In this document: positions 8,517-16,811 of the stretch, piece by piece
How the letters are laid out: each line of letters begins with the position of its first letter
Numbering within the stretch: the first letter of the stretch is position 1
From: Bog-756 sp963699055
GTDB taxonomy: Bacteria > Actinomycetota > Acidimicrobiia > Acidimicrobiales > RAAP-2
Direction of reading: 5' to 3'
DNA length: 64,000 nt
Assembly (NCBI GenBank): GCA_963699055.1
Contig: CAVOTA010000002.1
Coordinates: 372,001-436,000, forward strand
Notes under the pieces: model-generated
The model's database searches: none
Seen by the model: the letters and a program-made list of their open reading frames with translations, nothing else
What the model was told of the DNA's origin: nothing
Program-made: the position numbers and the translations under genes

Positions 8517-9604
8517 CAGACCGCCACCTCGTCCAGGGCGCCGGGGACGCCGTCGATGATGGCGTCGGGCAGGTGCAGCCGGCCCCGTCGACTCAGGCCG
8601 GCATGGTCGCACCGCTTCAGGTAGTCGCCCACGATCTGCAGGCGCAGCACATTGCCGGCCTCGGCCCCGAGCTCGCGCGCCGCCTCCACGCTCCCGGCGG
8701 CCAGGATGGCCGTGGGCTCCACGATCTCCGGCGTCGAGAAGATCATGGCCATGATCTCCTCGCCCTGGTCGAGATAGGAGTGGAAGTCCTCGGCCATGGA
8801 CGGGTCCTTCTCCAACCGGTACCGCAGGTGCATGGTCCCGTAGGCGACGTGGCGGGCCTCGTCCTGCATGCACAACCGGAAGATCTGCTGCTCGACCGGC
8901 GACGGCGACAGGGCCGCCCCCGCCCGGAACAACGACAGCACGATCCCCTCCCCCAGCAGGTGCATCAGCGCGGAGCCCTCGTCGTAGGAGTCGGCGTCGA
9001 GGATCAGCTGGAGGAACCGTTCGACGACGGCCGTGGCCTTGCCGAGCCCGCCGCCGTTGGCCAGGGCCCGCTTGCGGAACACCTCGGTGTGCCGGGCCTC
9101 GTCCATCACCTGGGTGCAGAGGAACATCTTCGCCTCGACGAAGTCGTGGTTGATCCGCCACAGCCACTTGGCCGGGAAGTCGGCGGCCACCATCTCCACC
9201 TCGGACAGGACCGTCGCCAATTGGCACATGGCGTGCTCGACATCGGGGTCGAGCGGGGCCAGGTCACCCCACGGGATGTCGCGGGTCGCGCTCCACTGGC
9301 GGCTCACCGCCTCCTCGTAGAGGTCGAGCACGTTGTCGGCCCACACCTCGGACTTGTCGTTGATCGTGTACCCCATGTCGGGCACGTCCGGGTCGACGTC
9401 GGACCCCCGGGGGGCCATGGTGCGCAACGGGGCGTGATCGGGCACCTCGCCGTAGGACCCGACGGCGATGTCCCGCATCGTCAGTCCGGTCTTCGACGGG
9501 ACGGCTCGCACCCCCCACTCCGAATCGGTGTCCCGCAGCCACCCGAGATCGAACTCCCCGCGGGCCGAGCGCTCCAGATAGCTCAGGTCCAGTCCCAATG
9601 ACAT
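8516..9604 (-). CDS. Ferritin-like diiron oxygenase/oxidase
   Basis: 362 residues, nearly all helical. Four-helix carboxylate-bridged diiron ligands are visible in order: E135/E137, E169-x-x-H172 (MDEARH), E219 and E249-x-x-H252 (QDEARH). Such proteins activate O2 to hydroxylate, desaturate or N-oxygenate. The pattern resembles ribonucleotide-reductase-R2-like and related oxygenases. The additional His four residues before the last Glu that AurF-type N-oxygenases use is replaced by Cys245. ATG at 9604 is selected because AAGGGGG precedes it. It heads an operon with the SCP2-like protein and the ferredoxin, which fits substrate carrier and reductant roles. Confidence 0.82.
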   Translation of the reverse strand: MSLGLDLSYLERSARGEFDLGWLRDTDSEWGVRAVPSKTGLTMRDIAVGSYGEVPDHAPLRTMAPRGSDVDPDVPDMGYTINDKSEVWADNVLDLYEEAVSRQWSATRDIPWGDLAPLDPDVEHAMCQLATVLSEVEMVAADFPAKWLWRINHDFVEAKMFLCTQVMDEARHTEVFRKRALANGGGLGKATAVVERFLQLILDADSYDEGSALMHLLGEGIVLSLFRAGAALSPSPVEQQIFRLCMQDEARHVAYGTMHLRYRLEKDPSMAEDFHSYLDQGEEIMAMIFSTPEIVEPTAILAAGSVEAARELGAEAGNVLRLQIVGDYLKRCDHAGLSRRGRLHLPDAIIDGVPGALDEVAV

Positions 9605-9640
9605 GCCCAACCCCCTTCGTCCGCTGTGCATCGATGAGAC

Positions 9641-9668
9641 ACGTTGTGCCTACATGTACCAGCACGTC
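9641..9668. promoter_or_regulatory. Imperfect palindrome upstream of the diiron operon
   Basis: Centre TACATGTA (9651-9658) is a perfect 8-bp palindrome. Flanks ACGTTGTGCC and CCAGCACGT match partly. It lies about 40-60 bp upstream of the ATG on the minus strand, a usual operator position. No regulator is encoded next to it. Confidence 0.35.
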
Positions 9669-9764
9669 ACAGGATGCGGAACGGAATGACGGAGGACCAG
9701 GGCCGAAGGTCCCTACCTGACGGGGGAACGGACGATCGGCCCCGGACGGGGGTGGGACCCGGGC

Positions 9765-10682
9765 TCAGCCCGTGGACGACGTGCGGGTGGCGTAGCTGAG
9801 GCCGTAGACCGCCCAACGCAACCGCAGGATCTCGTCGTCGGGGTCGGACGCCACGCCGTCGGGCAGGTTGTTCGGGTCGAAGATGACGGGCGTTCCCTCC
9901 TCGACCACGGCATCGAGCTGCAGGCGGCCGGCCACCAGCGCCGGGCGCTCGGGCCAGAGCGCCGTGGGGTCGCCCGTCGGGTCGTCGGGGGTCCCCAGGT
10001 GGACGACCAGGTCGAACGCGGTGCCCTCCGGCGGACCGGCCAGTCGGGCGGCCAGCTCGGCGGCCAGGTCGAATCCGGCCGGCGGTTCCTCCACGAACTG
10101 CTCGCCGCCGACCGGGACCCACGAATAGCGGAACGGGTGGCGGCCGCCCACGCCGTCCACCAGGAAGAAGGTGTGCAGCCCGTTGTAGGCGAGGGTCGCG
10201 TAGCTGGCGGGGACCCGGGCGCCCATGGCCGCCTGGAGCGCCGGCAGCGACTCGGGGTGGGCATCCACGAAGGCCAGCATGCGGGCCGGGTCCGGTGCAC
10301 CGGTGTCGGGGTCGGGCGTCCGGGCGGCCAGCAGTTCGAGGAAGGTCGCACCGTCGCGGGCCACGAACGCCGGTGAGCTGACGGCCACCAGGTCGTGGAC
10401 GCCGTGGGGGGTGCGCAGCTTGACGGCCATGCCCCGGCCACTCGGCACCGTGTCCGCCACGTCCGGGTCGCCGCCGGGATGGGAGAACCGCACGAGAGCC
10501 GTCGTCGGGTCCCTGACCAGATGGTCCGCCGAGGTGAGGCCGTCGAGCGCCCCCGAGGGGGTGAAGCGACCGCCGGCCAGGCATCCCTTGGCGTGCAGGG
10601 CCCGGTGGGTGGACGAGCTGGTGGGCGCCGCCCGGAGCACGTCGTGGATACGGCCGGCCATGGCGTCGGGGTCGGTCGTCAT
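9765..10682 (-). CDS. Catalase-related haem peroxidase (SrpA-like)
   Basis: 305 residues, much shorter than true catalases (about 480+) and typical of the catalase-related peroxidase subfamily. The conserved distal His is in RALHAKGCLAGGRF (H30). The core Asn/Phe region appears as YNGLHTFFLVDGVGG with HPFRYSWVP, and the C-terminal haem-side helix RLRWAVYGLSYATR contains the likely proximal Tyr. The expected role is peroxide-dependent oxidation in the cytoplasm; no signal peptide is seen. It lies between the diiron operon and the FAH-family gene on the same strand. Confidence 0.85.
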   Translation of the reverse strand: MTTDPDAMAGRIHDVLRAAPTSSSTHRALHAKGCLAGGRFTPSGALDGLTSADHLVRDPTTALVRFSHPGGDPDVADTVPSGRGMAVKLRTPHGVHDLVAVSSPAFVARDGATFLELLAARTPDPDTGAPDPARMLAFVDAHPESLPALQAAMGARVPASYATLAYNGLHTFFLVDGVGGRHPFRYSWVPVGGEQFVEEPPAGFDLAAELAARLAGPPEGTAFDLVVHLGTPDDPTGDPTALWPERPALVAGRLQLDAVVEEGTPVIFDPNNLPDGVASDPDDEILRLRWAVYGLSYATRTSSTG

Positions 10683-10786
10683 GGGCCGAGGGTACCGGCG
10701 GGGGTGCGACGGCGCACCGGCCGCGGGTCCCCGGTCGGACCCGGCCGGAGCCGGGCCGGCGGCAGGTCAGGCACGGGTCACGCCGC

Positions 10787-11644
10787 TCACAGCGCCAGAG
10801 GGCCCCGCCCCGGCACGCAGCTGTTGCGCAGCTCGCCGATCACCTCGGCCCCGCTCACCACCGCCTCGCCGGCGGCGAGGAACCGGCCACGGGCCATCCC
10901 CACTCCGGACGGCGTCCCAGTGAAGATCAGGTCGCCGGGGTACAACGTCGTGATCGACGACAGGTAGGCCACCAGTGTGGGCACGTCGAAGATCAGCTGG
11001 TTGCTGCGGGCTTCCTGCATGCGCTCTCCGGCCACGTCGCACCACAGGGCGATGTCGTCCGGGTCGGCGAAGCTGTCGACCGACACGAGCGCCGGGCCGG
11101 TCGGGCCGTAGCCGGCGAAGCTCTTGCCCAGGCAGAACTGGGCCGGGCTCCCGACGAGCTGCACCGCGCGGTCGGAGATGTCCTGGCCGAGCATCAGCCC
11201 CGCCACCGACCCCCAGGCCTCGTCCACCGGCACGGCGGTCGTCCGGGTGCCGATGACGGCCACCAGTTCGGCCTCCCAGTCGACGAGGTCACCCGACAGG
11301 GGAATGTCGTCGAACGGCCCGACGATGCAGCTCGGGAACTTGGTGAACGTCAGCGGTGCCGGGGGCAGGTCCATCCCGCTCTCCCCTGCGTGGTCCCGGT
11401 AGTTGAGTCCGATCCCGAACACCTGGCGGGGCAGCGGCACCGGCGGTCCGAGCGGCGCCCCGGCGACGGGACCGCCGGCGGTGGCACCCGCGCACCGCTC
11501 GGCGAGGTCGTGGAGTTCGGATGCACGGGCCACGGCGGCCATGGGGTCGGCCAGCGACGGGTCGCCCGACAGGGAGGCCAGGTCGTACCAGTGACCGCCG
11601 TCCTCGAGTGCGGCACGGCCGTCGACGTTCAGCAGTCGGTACAT
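10787..11644 (-). CDS. Fumarylacetoacetate hydrolase family protein
   Basis: 285 residues. The catalytic FAH-fold domain starts near residue 70 (VFGIGLNYRDHAGE). The metal ligands show as D123-W-E125-A-E127 (DWEAELVAVIG), then the lid/loop AGYGPTGPALV and the closing motif GDLIFTGTPSGVG. Family members hydrolyse acylpyruvates, decarboxylate or hydrate aromatic ring-cleavage products. The ATG has a GAGGAG ribosome site. The upstream neighbour is an amidohydrolase, then a MarR regulator and an aromatic hydroxylase, so it probably acts late in an aromatic breakdown route. Confidence 0.9.
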   Translation of the reverse strand: MYRLLNVDGRAALEDGGHWYDLASLSGDPSLADPMAAVARASELHDLAERCAGATAGGPVAGAPLGPPVPLPRQVFGIGLNYRDHAGESGMDLPPAPLTFTKFPSCIVGPFDDIPLSGDLVDWEAELVAVIGTRTTAVPVDEAWGSVAGLMLGQDISDRAVQLVGSPAQFCLGKSFAGYGPTGPALVSVDSFADPDDIALWCDVAGERMQEARSNQLIFDVPTLVAYLSSITTLYPGDLIFTGTPSGVGMARGRFLAAGEAVVSGAEVIGELRNSCVPGRGPLAL

Positions 11645-11702
11645 GGGACTCCTCGGTGTGTTCTTCGGCGGTCGGTTCGCACGCCACCCGGCCGGCACCC
11701 GG

Positions 11703-12686
11703 TCACGCGCCACCCGACCCGGACAGGCGGGTCGACAGCGCGGGCAGGAGACCGAGTGCGTTGGTCCGGTCCACCATTGCACGATCCCGCGCCTCGAACG
11801 GGAAGTCCGCCAGCCCGGCCACCGAGACCTGGGTGGCCAGCTCGGGGGCGAACGGGTAGTCGCTGCCGAAGAGGATCCGGTCGGCGCCCACCAGCTCGGT
11901 GAGCGAGGACAGGGCGTGGGGGTTCGCCGACAGCGCGGTGTCGTAGTACATCGTCCGCAGATAGGCGGTGCCGCCCTTCGGCGCCCGCTCCACCAGCGCC
12001 TCGTCGGTGAACCACAGGAGGTCGAAGCGTCCGGCGAGGTACGGGACCGTCCCCCCGGCGTGGGACAGGACGAACCGGATCCGCGGATACCGTGCGACCG
12101 CCCCGGTGAACACCAGGTTGAACGCCGCCCGGGTGGTATCGAAGGTGAATTCCATGGCGAACGCCGGGATCCCGTGGTCGATGCGCTCCGAGAACGCCGG
12201 GACCACCGGGTGCACGAATGCCACCGCTGCGCGCCGGTCCAGCTCGGCCATCACGTCATCGAACCGGGGGTCCCCGAGGTACGAGCCGTCGGAGTGGGAC
12301 GAGAGCAGCACCACACCGTCGGCGCCGAGCTCGTCGAGTGCGTAGGCGACCTCGGCGGCCGCCCCGTCGGCGTCCGGCAGCGGGAGGGAGGCGAAGAACC
12401 CGAACCGGTCGGGACGGGCCGCCACCAGTTCGGCGGAAGCCTCGTTGCAGCGGCGGGTGAGTTCCCGTGCGGCGGCGGCGTCGCCGAAGTGGGTCCCCGG
12501 TGCGGAGACCGAGAGGACGGCGGCGGCGATCCCGTTGCGGTCCATCACCCCGAGCGAGAGGCCGGCGTCCCACTCGGGGAGCGCGCGCCCACCCGCCTCC
12601 ACGATGCCGCGTCGGGTCAGCTCGTCCCAGTAGACGGTGGGGATGGCGTGATGGTGGACGTCGATGCGGTGGGGCTCGGTGGGCAC
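11703..12686 (-). CDS. Amidohydrolase 2 family (ACMSD-like) metalloenzyme
   Basis: 327 residues. The metal site begins with HxH in IDVHHHAIP (residues 11-13). It continues with a His in AFVHPVVPAF and SHAGGTVPYLAG, and closes with the Asp of GSDYPFAPE, as in the amino-carboxymuconate-semialdehyde decarboxylase and related non-oxidative decarboxylases. Whether it decarboxylates or hydrolyses cannot be told. It lies 58 nt upstream of the FAH-family gene and 62 nt downstream of the MarR gene, same strand. Confidence 0.9.
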   Translation of the reverse strand: MPTEPHRIDVHHHAIPTVYWDELTRRGIVEAGGRALPEWDAGLSLGVMDRNGIAAAVLSVSAPGTHFGDAAAARELTRRCNEASAELVAARPDRFGFFASLPLPDADGAAAEVAYALDELGADGVVLLSSHSDGSYLGDPRFDDVMAELDRRAAVAFVHPVVPAFSERIDHGIPAFAMEFTFDTTRAAFNLVFTGAVARYPRIRFVLSHAGGTVPYLAGRFDLLWFTDEALVERAPKGGTAYLRTMYYDTALSANPHALSSLTELVGADRILFGSDYPFAPELATQVSVAGLADFPFEARDRAMVDRTNALGLLPALSTRLSGSGGA

Positions 12687-12748
12687 GGTGGCTCCTCGGG
12701 TTCGGTGGAGGCGGACGGGGTGGAGGCGGAGGTCGTCGGTGTACCGGC

Positions 12749-13267
12749 TCAGGATCGAGGGACCGTGTCACCGCCGGCCCGGGCCTTGTTGAGCAGCCGG
12801 GTCATCTCGCGCAGCTCCTCGACCGTGAGCGCCCCCCACTGCCGACGGTGCAACGCCCTGATCGCCGACGTCGTCCGCCCGAAGACCGCCCGACCCTCGT
12901 CGGTGGGCGACACCAGCACGACCCGTCGGTCGCCCGGCGAGGGGGCCCGGTCCACCAGGCCGGCGGCCAGCATCCGGTCGACCAGCCGGGTGGTGTCGGC
13001 GGCACGGGTGAGGAGACCGTCGGCCAGCGCCCCCATCGGCAGGCCTTCGGGGGCGTCGGCCAGGCACAACACCCACAGCACGCTGTACTGCGCGTGCGAG
13101 ATCCCCTCGGCCCGGCACACCTGCTCGATCTGCTCGGTGAACCGGTTCCCGGTGACGAAGAGCGTGACGAACGCCTCGCGTCCCCGCCGGTCCCTCCGGT
13201 CCTCGCCGTCCGAGACCGGCGTGGTGGGGCCGCCGGCGGTCGGTGGCCACCGGCCGGACGGGTTCAC
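12749..13267 (-). CDS. MarR-family transcriptional regulator
   Basis: 172 residues. Winged helix-turn-helix domain with the MarR pattern: dimer helix FVTLFVTGNRFTEQIEQV, recognition region ALADGLLTRAADTTRLVDRML, and the wing AGLVDRAPSPGDRRVVLVS. The GTG start overlaps the stop of the FAD hydroxylase (GTGA), so regulator and enzyme are translated together. This is typical for phenolic-compound sensors that repress their own operon; a palindrome over the -10 of the hydroxylase promoter (15071-15084) is the likely site. The ligand is unknown, probably the hydroxylase substrate. Confidence 0.92.
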   Translation of the reverse strand: MNPSGRWPPTAGGPTTPVSDGEDRRDRRGREAFVTLFVTGNRFTEQIEQVCRAEGISHAQYSVLWVLCLADAPEGLPMGALADGLLTRAADTTRLVDRMLAAGLVDRAPSPGDRRVVLVSPTDEGRAVFGRTTSAIRALHRRQWGALTVEELREMTRLLNKARAGGDTVPRS

Positions 13268-15042
13268 CGGGCCACCTCGCGGTCGAGCACGCCCGACAGG
13301 GCGGAGGCCAAGGTGCCGACGGGGTCCGCGCCCGCGCACACACTGCGCCACGCCACGAATCGGTCCGGGCGCACGAGCACCGCCCCGTCGTCGCCGATCC
13401 CCCGGATCTGCGCCCACCGACAGCGCGTGTCGAGCAGGTCGCCGTCGACATGGCCGATCCGGGCGGTGTCGAGTGGCAGTCCGTGCGCCTCGGCCAACCC
13501 GGTCGCCGCCTGCACCCACCCGTCCGCGGACGGGCCGGCCAGGAGCAGGAAGCGGCCGGGCCGCACCAGGTCGAGGGTGGAGACCTGCCGGCCGTCCGGA
13601 TACTCGAGCGCGGCATGCGGGAGCGGCGACCCGGGTCGGGTGGACGGCTCGTAGACCCGCACGCGATCGGCCGGCTCGGGGGCAGGTGTGCCGTCGGGCA
13701 CCACGGCCGCCGAGTCGTAGGTGTAGCCGTACTCCACGTTGAGCTTGCGGAACTCCATCGTTTGGCCGCGGATCGCCCGGTGCACCTCCCGGCGGTACGG
13801 CTCGTCGGCCGGGTCGCCGCTCCACAGGCGCCCGACACGGGCCCATCCCTCCTCGGGTGTCAGACCGGGATCGGCGAGACCCAGCGCCTGCCCGACCGCC
13901 AGGTGGTTGACGGCGCTGTCCAGCGAGTTGTCGACGTTCCACTGGACCGACGACCGGCGCTCGGGCTCGTAGGTGTCGAGCAGGCCCTCGCCCGCGTACC
14001 CACCGAGGACCTGGGCCAGCTTCCAGCACAGGTTGTGCGCGTCCTGGGTGGCGCTGGTGAGCCCGAGCCCGCCCGTGGGCGGGTGTCGGTGGGCGGCGTC
14101 ACCGAGCAGGAAGGTCCGACCCACCCGGAGACGGTCGGCGACGACGCCCATGAGCTCCCACCGGGTCATCAGGTGGATCTCCACCGGGTGGTCGCCGATA
14201 CCCAGCGCCTCGCGCATGTCGGCCTCGACGGTGGCGTCGTCCAGGGACCGCGGGTCCTCGTAGGGGTAGTTGAGGTGGACCACCCACTCCTCGGAGTCGG
14301 GTCCCCATCGGGTCGGACCCATCGGGACGAGTGTGGCCAGGGTGGACCTGTGGGGGATCCACGTCCACCGGATCAGCACCTCGGGATCGCGGGCCCAGGC
14401 CGACAGGTCGGAGGTCACGTGCATCGAGACCATGGAACCCACGCCCCGGCTACCGACCTGCTCGACACCGAGCGCCGGGCCGATCGTCCGGCCGGCGTCG
14501 CACGCCAGCAGGTAGTCGGCGCGCACCCCGTACTCCTCGCCCCCGGACAGCTCGCGGACGACGGCGGTCACCCCGGTGTCGTCCTGGTCGAAAGCGACCA
14601 GCTCGTGTCCGAACCGGACCCGTCCCGGGGCGAGCGACTCGGCCCGGGCCCGCAGGATCGGCTCGAGCCGGAGCTGCGGGAGGTTTGCCGACGCCCGCGG
14701 GCTGGCGAGCTCCCAGTCCAGGTCCGCCCCGCCGCCGCCCCACGACTCGAGCAGTGCGATCCTCCGACCGGCGTCCGGATGTCCCGCGAAGCCGGCGTAG
14801 ACGGCCGTGTGGGACATGTTGGCCCGGGGCGTGCCCGCAGCAACGACGTCGTCGGCGACGCCGCAGTCGCCCAGGATCTCCATGGTCCGCTGGTTCAGCA
14901 GGTGGGCCTTGGGCAGGATCGAGGTCTCCCCGAGGGCGGTCACCAGCAGCGACTCCACCCCCAGGCCCGACAGCAGCATCGACGCGGTCAGCCCGGCACC
15001 CCCTCCACCCACGATCAGCACCGGCACGTCGGTCACCTGCAT
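13264..15042 (-). CDS. FAD-dependent aromatic hydroxylase (PheA/TfdB-type monooxygenase)
   Basis: 592 residues, the usual length of two-domain flavoprotein hydroxylases. It starts with the FAD dinucleotide site GGGGAGL (12-18) and has the second FAD motif GDAAHRHPPTGGLGL near residue 312. It ends in a thioredoxin-like C-terminal domain. It would hydroxylate a phenolic or other aromatic ring with NAD(P)H and O2. The open frame extends far upstream, but AAGGGGAG before ATG 15042 and the FAD motif position fix the start. The MarR gene overlaps its stop. The promoter with a palindrome is just upstream. Confidence 0.92.
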   Translation of the reverse strand: MQVTDVPVLIVGGGGAGLTASMLLSGLGVESLLVTALGETSILPKAHLLNQRTMEILGDCGVADDVVAAGTPRANMSHTAVYAGFAGHPDAGRRIALLESWGGGGADLDWELASPRASANLPQLRLEPILRARAESLAPGRVRFGHELVAFDQDDTGVTAVVRELSGGEEYGVRADYLLACDAGRTIGPALGVEQVGSRGVGSMVSMHVTSDLSAWARDPEVLIRWTWIPHRSTLATLVPMGPTRWGPDSEEWVVHLNYPYEDPRSLDDATVEADMREALGIGDHPVEIHLMTRWELMGVVADRLRVGRTFLLGDAAHRHPPTGGLGLTSATQDAHNLCWKLAQVLGGYAGEGLLDTYEPERRSSVQWNVDNSLDSAVNHLAVGQALGLADPGLTPEEGWARVGRLWSGDPADEPYRREVHRAIRGQTMEFRKLNVEYGYTYDSAAVVPDGTPAPEPADRVRVYEPSTRPGSPLPHAALEYPDGRQVSTLDLVRPGRFLLLAGPSADGWVQAATGLAEAHGLPLDTARIGHVDGDLLDTRCRWAQIRGIGDDGAVLVRPDRFVAWRSVCAGADPVGTLASALSGVLDREVAR

Positions 15043-15070
15043 CGACACTCCCCTTCGCTTCCCTCGCTCC

Positions 15071-15104
15071 CGGTATTCATACCGCAGCACAGTAGTCGTT
15101 GCAA
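15071..15104 (-). promoter_or_regulatory. Promoter with palindromic operator for the hydroxylase-marR operon
   Basis: On the minus strand there is TTGCAA (15099-15104), a 17-bp spacer and TATGAA (15076-15081), a good -35/-10 pair. The -10 is embedded in the palindrome CGGTAT-TC-ATACCG (15071-15084), 6-bp arms. The hydroxylase ATG follows about 30 nt downstream. A repressor bound here would block RNA polymerase; the co-encoded MarR protein is the natural candidate. Confidence 0.7.
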
Positions 15105-15197
15105 CAGATATCCTGACCGAGCGATGTCCGGCGCCGGGTGCCACCCCCTCCCCGTGGGGCGGAGGGTCCGGGCGGCCGATCCGACCCGGGCCCGGGG

Positions 15198-16388
15198 TCA
15201 GCCGCCGTCCGCGGCAGCCTGGCGTTCTTCCTGGTGCTGGACGATCGCGGCGAGCACGGCGTCTCCGGCCGCGCCGATGAACTCCGGACGGTTCTCGGCG
15301 GCCCAGTCCCTGCTCCGGGTGAGCGAGGCCGAGGAGTGCTGGAACTCGGGAAGCACGTAGCGCGCCACGAGTTCGTAGGAGCGGCGCGTGGCCATGTCGT
15401 CCGCCCACTCGTGTCCCATGAAGAGATAGGTCCCGAACCCCCCGGACTGCACCCGGAGCCGTTCGATCTGGTCGACGGCGTCCTGCACGGTCCCGATGAC
15501 GGCCATGCCGGAGGCGTTCAGTGCATCCACCAGCGTGGCGTGGTCGGTGGTGTCCGGCGCGAGCGGCAGGGCCGCCACCCGCTGGAAGTAGTCGACCCAG
15601 TCGGCCAGTCCGAAGGCCACGTCCGCGACCGCCTGCTCCTTGGTGTCGGCGATGTGCATCGGCCCGACCAGGCGCCAGGCGTTGCGGTCGGCGGTGGTGC
15701 CGAACTCGTCGGACCGCTCCTCCAGCACCTGCCACTGCGAGCCCAGTACGTCGAACCCACCGGCGGTGGTGGCACCCAGGGAGAGGAGGCTGCAGCCGAA
15801 GCGCCCGGCCGCACGCGGGCCGGCCGGGGAGATCTGGGCCGCCACCGCCACCTCGGGGTACGGCCGCTGGTACGGGCGGAGTTGGAGCCGCGCCTGGCGC
15901 AGGGTGAACCAGTCCGTCTCCATGTCGACGGGACCGTCGTCGGCGAACAGCAGGAGCATGGCCTCCAGGGCCTCCTCCATCATGTCCCGCTGCCGGGCCG
16001 GGTCGATCCCCATCATGAACGCGTCCGACGGCAGCGCCCCGGGACCGACACCGATCATCAGGCGACCCCGGGTGAGGTGGTCGAGCAGCACCAGACGGTC
16101 GGCCAACATGAACGGGTGGTGATAGGGCAGCGACGAGACGCCCGTGCCCAGGCGGATCCGGCCCGTCCGCTGGGCCACCGCGGCGATGAACACCTCGGGT
16201 GACGCGATGATCTCGTAGCCGGCGGAGTGGTGCTCGCCGATCCACGCCTCGTCGAAGCCCAGCCGGTCGAGGTGCTCGATCAGGGCCAGGTCCCGTTCGA
16301 GGGCCAGCGTCGGGTTCTGGCCCACCGGGTGGAACGGGGCCAGGAAGATCCCGAATCCGAGGTGGTCGTCGGCCTCGCGCACCGTCAT
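15198..16388 (-). CDS. Luciferase-like (LLM) flavin- or F420-dependent monooxygenase
   Basis: 396 residues with a TIM-barrel luciferase fold: FGIFLAPFHPVGQNP, LDRLGFDEAWIGEHHS near the N-terminus, RLGTGVSSLPYHHPFMLADR, and a GVGPGALPSD loop. The closest recognisable pattern is that of limonene 1,2-monooxygenase-type and alkanal-monooxygenase-like enzymes that oxidise hydrophobic substrates. It has a GAAGGAG ribosome site. It lies in the same minus-strand run, upstream of the FAD hydroxylase but separated from it by that operon's own promoter. Confidence 0.9.
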   Translation of the reverse strand: MTVREADDHLGFGIFLAPFHPVGQNPTLALERDLALIEHLDRLGFDEAWIGEHHSAGYEIIASPEVFIAAVAQRTGRIRLGTGVSSLPYHHPFMLADRLVLLDHLTRGRLMIGVGPGALPSDAFMMGIDPARQRDMMEEALEAMLLLFADDGPVDMETDWFTLRQARLQLRPYQRPYPEVAVAAQISPAGPRAAGRFGCSLLSLGATTAGGFDVLGSQWQVLEERSDEFGTTADRNAWRLVGPMHIADTKEQAVADVAFGLADWVDYFQRVAALPLAPDTTDHATLVDALNASGMAVIGTVQDAVDQIERLRVQSGGFGTYLFMGHEWADDMATRRSYELVARYVLPEFQHSSASLTRSRDWAAENRPEFIGAAGDAVLAAIVQHQEERQAAADGG

Positions 16389-16496
16389 CGGCAGGTCTCC
16401 TTCGGTCCGGGCGGCAGGTGGTCACCGCCGCACCAGGATCTTGCCACGGGGCCACGGGGCCACGGTCGGCCCCGGCCCACCCCGGGCGCCCGCCGA

Positions 16497-16811
16497 CTAC
16501 CCGCGGGGCGGCGGACCGTGTACGAAGTAGACGGCGTGGGTGGTCGTGCCCGCGTGCCGGTGCACGGCGAGCTCGCGGTACTCGGGCGAGTCCCACCAGC
16601 CCTGCAGGGCCTCCTCGGAGTCGAAGTCGATGATGACGGTCCGACCCGGGGCCAGGGCACCCTCCAGCACCACGGGCGCGTCGTCGTAGGTCACGAAGCG
16701 GCCACCGTGGGCACGAAGGATGGGGAAGAACCCCTTCTCGTACACGCGGTAGCGCTCGGGGTCGTCGACGGTGAAGTGGGCGATGAACCGGACAGGCTGT
16801 GCGTCGCTCAT
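16497..16811 (-). CDS. DUF1330 family protein
   Basis: 104 residues, a single dimeric ferredoxin-like alpha/beta domain of the DUF1330/antibiotic-monooxygenase superfamily (RFIAHFTVDDPERYRVYEK, RTVIIDFDSEEALQGWWDS, ending in a YFVHG strand). The enzymatic role of the family is unsettled. ATG 16811 overlaps the stop of the TetR gene (ATGA), so it is translated with the regulator and may be part of its response. A 22-bp stretch of direct GGGGCCAC repeats lies in the 108-nt gap to the next gene. Confidence 0.85.
   Translation of the reverse strand: MSDAQPVRFIAHFTVDDPERYRVYEKGFFPILRAHGGRFVTYDDAPVVLEGALAPGRTVIIDFDSEEALQGWWDSPEYRELAVHRHAGTTTHAVYFVHGPPPRG

Noticed and set aside
9033..9320. Plus-strand 95-codon frame inside the diiron gene
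   Set aside because: Antisense shadow of a well supported gene.
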